A stretch of 9,156 nt of DNA from Rhodanobacteraceae bacterium (lineage in GTDB: Bacteria; Pseudomonadota; Gammaproteobacteria; Xanthomonadales; SZUA-5). Below are positions 1 to 9,156 of this stretch, piece by piece (positions within the stretch are counted from its first letter, which is position 1; every line of letters begins with the position of its first letter). The DNA lies in contig QIMA01000197.1 in the NCBI GenBank assembly GCA_003233535.1, positions 1 to 9,156 of the forward strand. The letters are read 5' to 3'. The notes under the pieces are model-generated. The model was not told where the DNA came from. It saw only the letters and a program-made list of their open reading frames with translations, and searched no databases. The translations under genes and the position numbers were made by a program.

Positions 1-3000
1 GCTTTGGGCGTATCGGCGTTTAACAACATTCCGCGTTCGGAAGATCCTTACTTCCCGATTTCCACCTTCGTGATCACGGCCATCTTTCCCGGCGCAGACC
101 CGCAAGAGCTTGAGCGTTTGGTGGTCAAGCCAATCGAGGACCAACTGAGCGAACTGGAGGATCTAAAACAGCTCGATAGCACCGTCAATGACTCGGTGGC
201 GGTGATCATTCCCGAGTTCGAGGCTTTCGTGGACGTAGAAGCCAAGTACGATGAAATAATTAGGGAAATCAATGCACTAAGGCCTTCATTGCCACCTGAA
301 TTACAGGATATTAGGGTCCGCAAGGTGAATCCTGGGCTGGTCAATATTGTGCAAATGGCGCTGGTTAGCGACGACGCACCCTATGCGGACTTGGAGCACT
401 GGGCGAAGGAGCTGAAGGATCGCTTTAAGGGTGTTTCTGGCGTCCGCCAGTCTGAAACCTGGGCCTACCCGGAGCGCGAGCTGCGGGTCGCGCTGGACCT
501 GGAGCGAATGGCCCAGCTGGGCGTGCTCCCGGCACAGGTGATGGCGGCTCTGGTCAGTGAGAATGCCAACGTACCGGCGGGGGTAATAGACGTCGGCGCG
601 CGCAGCTTTAGCTTGCGTACTAGCGGCAGTTACAACAATCTGCAGGAAGTTCGCGACACCGTGGTCACCGCAGTCGATAGCCAGCGCGTGCGAGTGAGTG
701 ATTTGGCCGAGGTGAGCTGGTCGACCTCTGAACACACTTACTTGGGTCGTTTCGATGGTCGCCGAGCAGTGTTCGTGACCGCCAACCAGCAAGACGGCCA
801 CAGCATCTTTGACACCCGCGATCGACTGCACGCTGCGGCCAAGCTGCTGGCCGAGGAACTGCCCGGACGAATCGAACTCGATCTAGGATTCGACCAAGCG
901 GTCAACGTCGAACACCGGCTTAATCGTCTCGGGCTGGACTTCGCGATTGCCATCGCCCTGATCTCGATTACCCTGCTGCCGCTGGGCATGCGTGCCGGGT
1001 TTTTGGTGATGATCTCCATTCCGCTGTCGCTGGCGCTAGGGCTTGCCGCTCTGCATGCGCTGGGACAATCCCTCAACCAGCTGTCTATTGCCGGTTTCGT
1101 CGTAGCACTCGGCCTACTGGTGGACGATTCCATCGTCGTGGTTGAGAACATTGCTCGCCACTTGCGCGAGGGTAAGAGCCGCGTCGAGGCTGCGCTACAG
1201 GGAACCAAACAGATATTTCAGGCAGTCGTCGGCTGCACCGCAGTCCTACTCTTCGCATTCCTACCGCTGCTCGCCCTATCAGGCAATGCCGGCAAGTTCA
1301 TTAGGGTCCTACCCAGCGCCGTGGTTGCCACCGTGATCGCATCACTGCTGGTTGCCTTGACCGTCATTCCGTTCCTAGCCAGCCGCATACTCAAGCGCGA
1401 CGAGAACTCGGAAGGTAACTGGTTCCTGCGCAAGCTCATGCACGGTATTCACACTATCTACCGACCATTGATGCGCTGGGTGCTGGCTCGACCCGCGCTC
1501 ACCGTGATCGGCGCGATGAGCCTTTTCGTACTCAGTTTGGGACTGATTCCTGTGATCGGTTTTAGCCTGTTTCCCAAGGCTGACACGCCGCAATTTATGA
1601 TCACCGTGGAAACCGCTGACGGTTCCAGCATGGCCGCCACTGATCGTGCGCTGCGTGCGGTGGAAGGCATGTTGAAAGATAACGGGGAAGTCGAGCACTG
1701 GTTTGCCAACCTAGGGCACGGCAACCCGAAGATTTACTACAACATTATTCCGCGCGAGGAATCGACCAACTTGGCGCAGCTGTTCGTTCAGCTGAAGAGC
1801 TATCACCCGGTACGTACGCCGGCGATGCTCGATCAGTTGCGCACTCTCATGCAGGACGTACCCAACGCACGGATCGTGCTGAAGGAGTTTGAGAACGGAC
1901 CACCCATTGCGGCGCCGATTGCCATTCGATTGTTGGGCCCGGACTTGGACAAACTGCGTCGGTTGGCCAGCACGGTCGAACAGATCATGCTCGATACGCC
2001 CGGCACGCGCGATGTCGACAATCCGCTGAAAGTGGCGCGCACCGACCTCAAGCTACGGATTGATAGCGAGAAAGCTCGGTTGTTGGGTGTGTCGATTGCT
2101 GAACTTGACCGGGCGGTTCGGCTGGCGGTATCGGGCCTGAAAGCCGGCACTTTCACGGATGAGCGCGGAGAAGCTTACGACATCGTTGTGCGCGCGCCGA
2201 TAGAGGGGCGGCCAACGTTGGAAGTGCTCGATCAAGTCCGCGTCCCGACCGCGACTGGTGCCCTGTTGCCTCTGAGCCAGCTCGCCAGCATCGAGTTTGC
2301 CGCCTCACCAACACAGATACAGCGAGCCAATCGCGAGCGAGCCGTGGTGCTCACTGCCTACACCGCGAACGGATTCAACACCGCCAACCTCACCAGCGAT
2401 GTTGAGCAACAGCTGGTAGGCTTGAACTGGCCACGCGGTTACCGCTTCGAGGTAGCTGGCGAAGCCGAGAGCCGCAGCGAGAGCTTCCAGGGACTGGGCG
2501 CGGCGGCACTGGTTGCAATATTCGGCATACTGGCCGTTCTGGTGCTGGAATTTGGCAGCTTCAAGAGCACCCTAATCGTCATCGGCGTGGTGCCTTTGGG
2601 AGTTCTTGGAGGCTTGGTGATGCTGTTCCTCACCGGCTTCAATCTCTCCTTCACCGCAATGATCGGGTTCATTGCGCTGGTCGGCATCGAGATTAAGAAC
2701 TCCATCTTGCTGGTGGATTTCACCAATCAGCTCAGAGCCGAAGGCGTCAGCCTCGACGAAGCCATTGAGCGCGCGGGCGAAGTGCGTTTCTTGCCCATAC
2801 TGTTGACCACCTGCACCGCGATCGGTGGACTACTTCCGCTGGCAATCCAGAACGTTGGCATGTATTCACCCATGGCCTGGGTAATTATTGGTGGGCTGAT
2901 TTCCTCCACCCTCCTCGCCCGACTGGTGACGCCGGTTATGTATAAGCTGCTGCCACCTGAGGTAGAGCTGCGAGTTGAGGCGGGTGCGGTGGAGGGATCT

Positions 3001-3012
3001 TTAGCGTCATAG
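1..3012 (+). CDS. RND-family efflux transporter permease (AcrB-like), 5' end cut by window
   Basis: Inner-membrane proton-driven pump subunit of the resistance-nodulation-division superfamily. It would work with a periplasmic adaptor and an outer-membrane channel, neither of which is in the window. The frame is open from base 1 (Ala-Leu-Gly...), so the start codon and most of TM1 lie upstream; 1003 codons are present against about 1020-1050 for the family. Numbering from the Leu codon at base 4, a first porter domain (about 15-305) precedes TM2-6 (about 312-460), where TM4 carries LLVDDSIVVVEN with the paired Asp 374-375 matching the AcrB proton-relay residues D407/D408. TM7 lies near 500-520, a second porter domain at about 525-830, and TM8-12 at about 832-980, with GIEIKNSILLVDF at 894-906 supplying the TM10 Lys (898, AcrB K940). 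The relay residues are therefore intact and no frameshift is seen. Drug or solvent export is the family norm; the actual substrate cannot be read from the sequence. It converges on gyrB. Confidence 0.93.
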   Translation, partial: ALGVSAFNNIPRSEDPYFPISTFVITAIFPGADPQELERLVVKPIEDQLSELEDLKQLDSTVNDSVAVIIPEFEAFVDVEAKYDEIIREINALRPSLPPELQDIRVRKVNPGLVNIVQMALVSDDAPYADLEHWAKELKDRFKGVSGVRQSETWAYPERELRVALDLERMAQLGVLPAQVMAALVSENANVPAGVIDVGARSFSLRTSGSYNNLQEVRDTVVTAVDSQRVRVSDLAEVSWSTSEHTYLGRFDGRRAVFVTANQQDGHSIFDTRDRLHAAAKLLAEELPGRIELDLGFDQAVNVEHRLNRLGLDFAIAIALISITLLPLGMRAGFLVMISIPLSLALGLAALHALGQSLNQLSIAGFVVALGLLVDDSIVVVENIARHLREGKSRVEAALQGTKQIFQAVVGCTAVLLFAFLPLLALSGNAGKFIRVLPSAVVATVIASLLVALTVIPFLASRILKRDENSEGNWFLRKLMHGIHTIYRPLMRWVLARPALTVIGAMSLFVLSLGLIPVIGFSLFPKADTPQFMITVETADGSSMAATDRALRAVEGMLKDNGEVEHWFANLGHGNPKIYYNIIPREESTNLAQLFVQLKSYHPVRTPAMLDQLRTLMQDVPNARIVLKEFENGPPIAAPIAIRLLGPDLDKLRRLASTVEQIMLDTPGTRDVDNPLKVARTDLKLRIDSEKARLLGVSIAELDRAVRLAVSGLKAGTFTDERGEAYDIVVRAPIEGRPTLEVLDQVRVPTATGALLPLSQLASIEFAASPTQIQRANRERAVVLTAYTANGFNTANLTSDVEQQLVGLNWPRGYRFEVAGEAESRSESFQGLGAAALVAIFGILAVLVLEFGSFKSTLIVIGVVPLGVLGGLVMLFLTGFNLSFTAMIGFIALVGIEIKNSILLVDFTNQLRAEGVSLDEAIERAGEVRFLPILLTTCTAIGGLLPLAIQNVGMYSPMAWVIIGGLISSTLLARLVTPVMYKLLPPEVELRVEAGAVEGSLAS

Positions 3013-3063
3013 CGCGCCCAACATCCGTGGCAAGAAATGACCCGGATTGCAATGGACTTCGAT

Positions 3064-3081
3064 ACGAGGGCTCTTCCTCGT
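3064..3081. terminator. weak hairpin between convergent RND gene and gyrB (possible terminator)
   Basis: The 91-bp gap between the two convergent stop codons (3012 and 3104) contains a 6-bp perfect inverted repeat, ACGAGG (3064-3069) and CCTCGT (3076-3081), with a 6-nt loop. Alternative pairings (GAGGG 3066-3070 with CCCTC 3082-3086) are also possible. No run of T follows the stem on either strand, so it is not a classic intrinsic terminator; it may only slow polymerase, or termination may be Rho-dependent. Nothing else is recognisable in this gap. Confidence 0.22.
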
Positions 3082-3103
3082 CCCTCAGCCCTGCTTCAAA
3101 AAG

Positions 3104-6768
<3,665 letters not shown>

Positions 6769-6792
6769 CTAGCATTGATGCGATGACCAACG

Positions 6793-7887
6793 CTACAGCC
6801 GCAACGGCATGACTACGTGGCGAACGCTGCGCGTCTCAGGCGCTTCGATCAGCATAGACGAGTTGCCGTCTCGCAAGCGCAGTACAACCTGTTCGGTACT
6901 GATCGCCGCCAACGCATCCAACATGTAGTTGACGTTGAATCCGATCGCCCAATCGCGAGCATCGCATTCGGCCGGAACTTCCTCCACAGCCTCTTCCTGC
7001 TCTGGGTTGTGCGCACTGATACGCAGCAACTGATCGGCTAGCTCGACCCGTATACCGCGATACTTCTCGTTCGACAAAATCGCCGCTCGAAGTAACGCAG
7101 CGCGCAACTCGTCACGATCGATCAGCACCGGAACATCCGCAACCGCTGGAATCACTGCCTCGTAGTCCGGGAACCGACCGTCAATCAACTTGCTTACCAA
7201 CATCCCGTCGGCGAGGAATACCTGAACGTGATTCCGGCTGAATGCCAACTCTACCTGTTCATCGCCGCTACCCAACAGCCTTTGCAGCTCCAACACACCC
7301 TTACGTGGCACAATCACCTGACGCCCAGGCTCTCCTTCCGCGTTCCAATCGGCCAGCGCCAAACGATGACCGTCAGTCGCTACCGCCCGCAGACCCTCTC
7401 CACGACGCTCAAGCAAAAGCCCGTTGAGATAAAAGCGCACGTCCTGCACTGCCATCGCAAAACCGCTTCGTTCAATCAGCACTTTGAGCTCAGCCTGCGG
7501 CACCTTGACTCGCTCAACCACCTCGCCAATCTCGCTCTGCGGGAACTCCGCCGCCGGCAATGAAGCCAGCGTGTAGCGACTGCGCCCGGCTTTGAGCTGA
7601 ACCCTCTCAGCGTTCTGGCTCACCTCGATCTTGGCACCATCGGGCAACGCCTTGATGATGTCGAAAAGCTTCCGAGCAGGAATGGTCACCTCGCCAGGCT
7701 CGATCACATCAACCTCGGCAGATCCTGAAAGCTCAACTTCCAGATCACTGGTGGTTAACGACACACGTCCGTCAGCCAGCTGCACTAAGACATTGGCCAG
7801 CACGGGCAAAGTCTGTCGCCGTTCTACCACACCAATGACCTGCTGCAAGGGTCTTAACAGCACCTCGCGCTGCATACTGAATCGCAT
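6793..7887 (-). CDS. dnaN: DNA polymerase III beta sliding clamp
   Basis: Ring-shaped homodimeric processivity factor that encircles DNA and tethers Pol III and many repair enzymes through their clamp-binding motifs. The 364-aa length is standard (E. coli 366). The N-terminus MRFSMQREVLLRPLQQV aligns with E. coli MKFTVEREHLLKPLQQV, followed by RRQTLPVLANVLVQ and SLTTSDLEVELS. Three clamp folds of about 120 residues each can be followed, including FPDYEAVIP near the middle, and the protein ends VVMPLRL, the conserved C-terminus beside the partner-binding pocket. The start is the ATG at 7887: AGGAG ends 7 nt upstream. The in-frame GTG at 7893 is only 1 nt from that SD and adds two residues absent from homologues. 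It is the first gene of the probable dnaN-recF-gyrB unit; its upstream region is the origin, so expression may respond to DnaA. Confidence 0.98.
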   Translation of the reverse strand: MRFSMQREVLLRPLQQVIGVVERRQTLPVLANVLVQLADGRVSLTTSDLEVELSGSAEVDVIEPGEVTIPARKLFDIIKALPDGAKIEVSQNAERVQLKAGRSRYTLASLPAAEFPQSEIGEVVERVKVPQAELKVLIERSGFAMAVQDVRFYLNGLLLERRGEGLRAVATDGHRLALADWNAEGEPGRQVIVPRKGVLELQRLLGSGDEQVELAFSRNHVQVFLADGMLVSKLIDGRFPDYEAVIPAVADVPVLIDRDELRAALLRAAILSNEKYRGIRVELADQLLRISAHNPEQEEAVEEVPAECDARDWAIGFNVNYMLDALAAISTEQVVLRLRDGNSSMLIEAPETRSVRHVVMPLRL

Positions 7888-7894
7888 CGTCACG

Positions 7895-7899
7895 CTCCT
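7895..7899 (-). promoter_or_regulatory. dnaN ribosome binding site
   Basis: AGGAG on the minus strand, 7 nt before the ATG at 7887. It decides the start of dnaN against the GTG at 7893, which lies 1 nt from this motif. Confidence 0.8.
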
Positions 7900-7906
7900 A
7901 TGCCTA

Positions 7907-7953
7907 GCTTATATAAGTTATTCTTTCTTAAACTAAATGATTGTAGTTATTAG
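7907..7953. other. AT-rich probable DNA unwinding element
   Basis: Roughly 20% GC over 47 bp, far below the surrounding genes, lying between the dnaN SD and a DnaA-box-like sequence at 7967-7975. Position and composition fit the strand-opening segment of an origin. It also overlaps the likely dnaN promoter. Confidence 0.65.
7910..7938 (-). promoter_or_regulatory. candidate dnaN promoter
   Basis: On the minus strand, TATATA (7915-7910) is a plausible -10 box, with the poor -35 candidate ATTTAG (7938-7933) at a 17-bp spacing. Transcription would begin near 7903, just ahead of the dnaN SD. The segment is so AT-rich that such matches arise easily, and the same bases may act as the unwinding element instead. 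Confidence 0.25.
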
Positions 7954-7966
7954 TCTGCAGGGTTGC

Positions 7967-7975
7967 TGTGGAAAA
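7967..7975 (-). promoter_or_regulatory. DnaA box, one mismatch
   Basis: Minus-strand TTTTCCACA, one base from TTATCCACA. It is separated by a short GC-richer spacer (7955-7966) from the AT-rich block, the position expected for the box that guides DnaA onto the opening strand. Confidence 0.6.
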
Positions 7976-8022
7976 CTCCAAAAACCTCAGTAATAACAGC
8001 GCTTTAGCCGCTATTTTTACGT

Positions 8023-8041
8023 CTCATAAGCCCGGTATGAG
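8023..8041. repeat. 6-bp inverted repeat next to DnaA boxes
   Basis: CTCATA (8023-8028) and TATGAG (8036-8041) are perfect inverted arms around a 7-nt GC-rich loop, ending immediately before the first DnaA box at 8043. No T-run follows on the dnaA-transcript strand, so it does not look like a dnaA terminator. It could bind a dimeric protein or form a small hairpin; chance is also possible. Confidence 0.35.
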
Positions 8042-8042
8042 C

Positions 8043-8051
8043 TGTGGATAA
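8043..8051 (-). promoter_or_regulatory. DnaA box, perfect
   Basis: TGTGGATAA on the plus strand, the exact complement of the consensus TTATCCACA. It is 11 bp, about one helical turn, from the next box in the same orientation. Confidence 0.92.
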
Positions 8052-8053
8052 GC

Positions 8054-8062
8054 TGTGGATGA
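8054..8062 (-). promoter_or_regulatory. DnaA box, one mismatch
   Basis: TGTGGATGA (minus-strand TCATCCACA) differs from consensus at one base. It pairs with the perfect box at 8043-8051 in direct repeat at 11-bp spacing. Confidence 0.8.
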
Positions 8063-8087
8063 ATGGGGAAAAAACTGACTCGCCAAC

Positions 8088-8096
8088 TTATCCACT
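8088..8096 (+). promoter_or_regulatory. DnaA box, one mismatch
   Basis: TTATCCACT differs only at the last base. It mirrors the box at 8054-8062 about a centre at 8075 and lies 11 bp from the perfect box at 8099. Confidence 0.82.
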
Positions 8097-8098
8097 CC

Positions 8099-8107
8099 TT
8101 ATCCACA
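8099..8107 (+). promoter_or_regulatory. DnaA box, perfect
   Basis: TTATCCACA, the exact consensus. It is the mirror partner of the perfect box at 8043-8051; including one flanking base the two form 10-bp perfect inverted arms (8043-8052 and 8098-8107). Confidence 0.92.
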
Positions 8108-8121
8108 GGGCTATACCGACG

Positions 8122-8130
8122 TTTTACACA
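8122..8130 (+). promoter_or_regulatory. degenerate DnaA box
   Basis: TTTTACACA has two mismatches to TTATCCACA and lies 5 bp before the dnaA stop codon. It has the same orientation as the boxes at 8088 and 8099, so it may be a weak, cooperative or ATP-DnaA-preferring site. Confidence 0.35.
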
Positions 8131-8134
8131 GCTT

Positions 8135-9156
8135 TTACCCGCTCAACAAACGCAGCAAACTCTCCCAATCTTCGCGTGCTCGTCCGTCCACTTCGATCAA
8201 TTCTCGCACTACTCGCTGCGCGTGCAAAACGGTTGTATGGTCCCGCCCACCAAAAGCCTGACCAATCTCCGGCAAGCTGTGCCGGGTTAGTTCCTTAGCC
8301 AGTGCCATCGCCATCTGGCGTGGGCGGACCAGCGTGCGCTGACGCTTCTTGCCGAGCAATTCACCGAGCGGAATCCGATGATAATCCGACACCGTCTTTT
8401 GGATGTTAGATAGCGATGTGACTTGTTCATGAGAGCGAAATAAATCGCGCAGCGCCGCTTGCGCAAAAGCCAGATCGATCCGCGCCCCGGTGAGATTGGC
8501 ATGCGCCTTAAGCTTGTTCAATGCGCCCTCCAGCTCGCGCACGTTGGAGTGCATGCGTTGTGCGATGAATTGCGCTACATCGTCCCCTAAGGGGGTACCA
8601 GCATCCTTTGCCTTGCGCTGCAGAATCGCCACCCGGGTCTCAAAGTCGGGTGGCTCCAACGCCACACTCACTCCCCAGCCGAACCGTGAACGCAGGCGCG
8701 GCTCGATCCCAGCCACTTCCTTTGGGTAGCGATCGCAGGTCAAGATAATTTGCTGCTGCCCGTCATACAGCGAATTGAAGGTATGGAAGAACTCCTCTTG
8801 CGTACCCTCCTTGTTAGCAAAGAACTGGATGTCGTCGATTAATAGCGCGTCGGCACTGCGGAAGGTGCGTTTGAATTCATCCATGCGCCCGCTACGCAGC
8901 GCTTTCACCATCGTTGTCACGAAATTCTCCGAGCGCATGTACAGCACTCGGGTATCCGCCTTGCGCTTCTTAATCAGATTGCCGGTGGCGTGCAGCAGAT
9001 GGGTCTTGCCCAAACCGGTGCCGCCGTATAGCAGCAGCGGGTTGTATGCTTGACCGGGCTTGAGCGCCACTTGCAGCGCGGTGGCCTTAGCCAATTGATT
9101 TGAGCGGCCTTCGACGAAATTGTCGAAGTGATAGCGCGGATCCACCCGATTGTCCG
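8135..9156 (-). CDS. dnaA: chromosomal replication initiator DnaA, 5' end cut by window
   Basis: AAA+ initiator that binds DnaA boxes, opens oriC and helps load the DnaB helicase. 339 complete codons are present; domains I and II (about 130 residues in E. coli) lie beyond the right edge. The open frame runs to the edge (Asp-Asn-Arg-Val-Asp-Pro...), so the GTG at 9145 is internal and not a start. Counting from that Val, Walker [10 protein letters not shown] is at 41-49, Walker [10 protein letters not shown] at 101-109, the arginine-finger box [10 protein letters not shown] at 149-158 and sensor [12 protein letters not shown] at 201-210. The domain IV DNA-binding helix-turn-helix has [26 protein letters not shown] at about 284-309, whose RDHTT motif reads the DnaA box. 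All key residues are intact and identity to E. coli DnaA is high. It is transcribed toward the adjacent origin, where its own boxes lie just past the stop codon. Confidence 0.98.
   Translation of the reverse strand, partial: DNRVDPRYHFDNFVEGRSNQLAKATALQVALKPGQAYNPLLLYGGTGLGKTHLLHATGNLIKKRKADTRVLYMRSENFVTTMVKALRSGRMDEFKRTFRSADALLIDDIQFFANKEGTQEEFFHTFNSLYDGQQQIILTCDRYPKEVAGIEPRLRSRFGWGVSVALEPPDFETRVAILQRKAKDAGTPLGDDVAQFIAQRMHSNVRELEGALNKLKAHANLTGARIDLAFAQAALRDLFRSHEQVTSLSNIQKTVSDYHRIPLGELLGKKRQRTLVRPRQMAMALAKELTRHSLPEIGQAFGGRDHTTVLHAQRVVRELIEVDGRAREDWESLLRLLSG

Larger units (their letters stand above)
7888..8134. other. oriC: chromosomal replication origin region (oriC) between dnaN and dnaA
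   Basis: This 247-bp stretch between the dnaN start and the dnaA stop has no gene. It combines an AT-rich block beside dnaN (about 7907-7953) with at least five DnaA-box-like 9-mers, four of them within 65 bp (8043-8107). DnaA boxes plus an AT-rich unwinding segment in a dnaA-dnaN gap is the standard form of many bacterial origins (for example Xylella and Xanthomonas). There is no GATC site in the gap, unlike E. coli oriC. A second origin element upstream of dnaA, as in B. subtilis or Pseudomonas, cannot be excluded because that side is outside the window. Confidence 0.88.

Noticed and set aside
738..1724. Minus-strand frames of 73-156 codons opposite the RND gene
   Set aside because: They are low-complexity Ser/Arg-rich translations typical of antisense to a GC-rich membrane protein gene.
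7998..8018. AGCG...CGCT hairpin followed by ATTTTT on the plus strand
   Set aside because: It resembles a terminator, but no plus-strand gene ends there; the stem is 4-5 bp with a bulge, and on the dnaA transcript strand no T-run follows it.
8069..8074. Run of six T on the dnaA transcript strand as a dnaA terminator
   Set aside because: No stable stem directly precedes it; the only nearby inverted repeat is the distant DnaA box pair that encloses it.
8044..8298. Plus-strand open frames of 75-84 codons overlapping the origin and the end of dnaA
   Set aside because: They overlap the DnaA boxes and the antisense of dnaA, show no recognisable protein motif and have no convincing SD.
9143..9145. 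GTG as the start of a 336-aa DnaA
   Set aside because: The frame stays open to the window edge and the upstream residues fit the linker before the AAA+ domain; the gene is simply cut by the window.

Overview
The window is the replication-origin neighbourhood of a bacterial chromosome. Reading from the right edge leftward on the minus strand, it holds dnaA (3' two-thirds), an intergenic origin region of about 250 bp, dnaN, recF and gyrB. A plus-strand RND-family efflux transporter gene, missing its 5' end, converges on gyrB from the left edge. The gene order dnaA-dnaN-recF-gyrB and the close resemblance of all four proteins to the E. coli and Pseudomonas versions (including the E. coli-type insert in the C-terminal half of GyrB) point to a gammaproteobacterium of moderately high GC content. 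An origin lying between dnaA and dnaN fits Xanthomonadales-like or other non-enteric lineages better than enterics. I cannot name a genus.

Layout: 1-3012 RND inner-membrane pump (5' truncated); 3013-3103 short convergent gap with a weak hairpin; 3104-5578 gyrB; 5620-6768 recF; 6793-7887 dnaN; 7888-8134 origin region with an AT-rich segment next to dnaN and a mirror-image set of DnaA boxes next to dnaA; 8135-9156 dnaA, running off the right edge. dnaN, recF and gyrB are tightly spaced (24 and 41 bp gaps) and look like one transcription unit starting in the origin region.

The genes belong together functionally. DnaA opens the origin, the DnaN clamp tethers the replicase, RecF helps repair at stalled forks, and gyrase removes the supercoils ahead of forks. 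The leftward fork would run with dnaN-recF-gyrB but head-on to the RND gene, and the rightward fork would meet dnaA head-on.

The most notable signal beyond the genes is a set of three ParB-binding (parS) sequences inside coding DNA: one exact 16-bp consensus site in recF, a 14-bp perfect palindrome at the 3' end of recF, and the same palindrome in gyrB. They make this stretch a likely centromere-like segregation locus as well as the origin. In all three the site is read as Phe-His-Val-Glu in the protein. I see no insertion sequence, CRISPR array, RNA gene or wholly novel system. The window is mostly a conserved core region with interesting cis-acting architecture.
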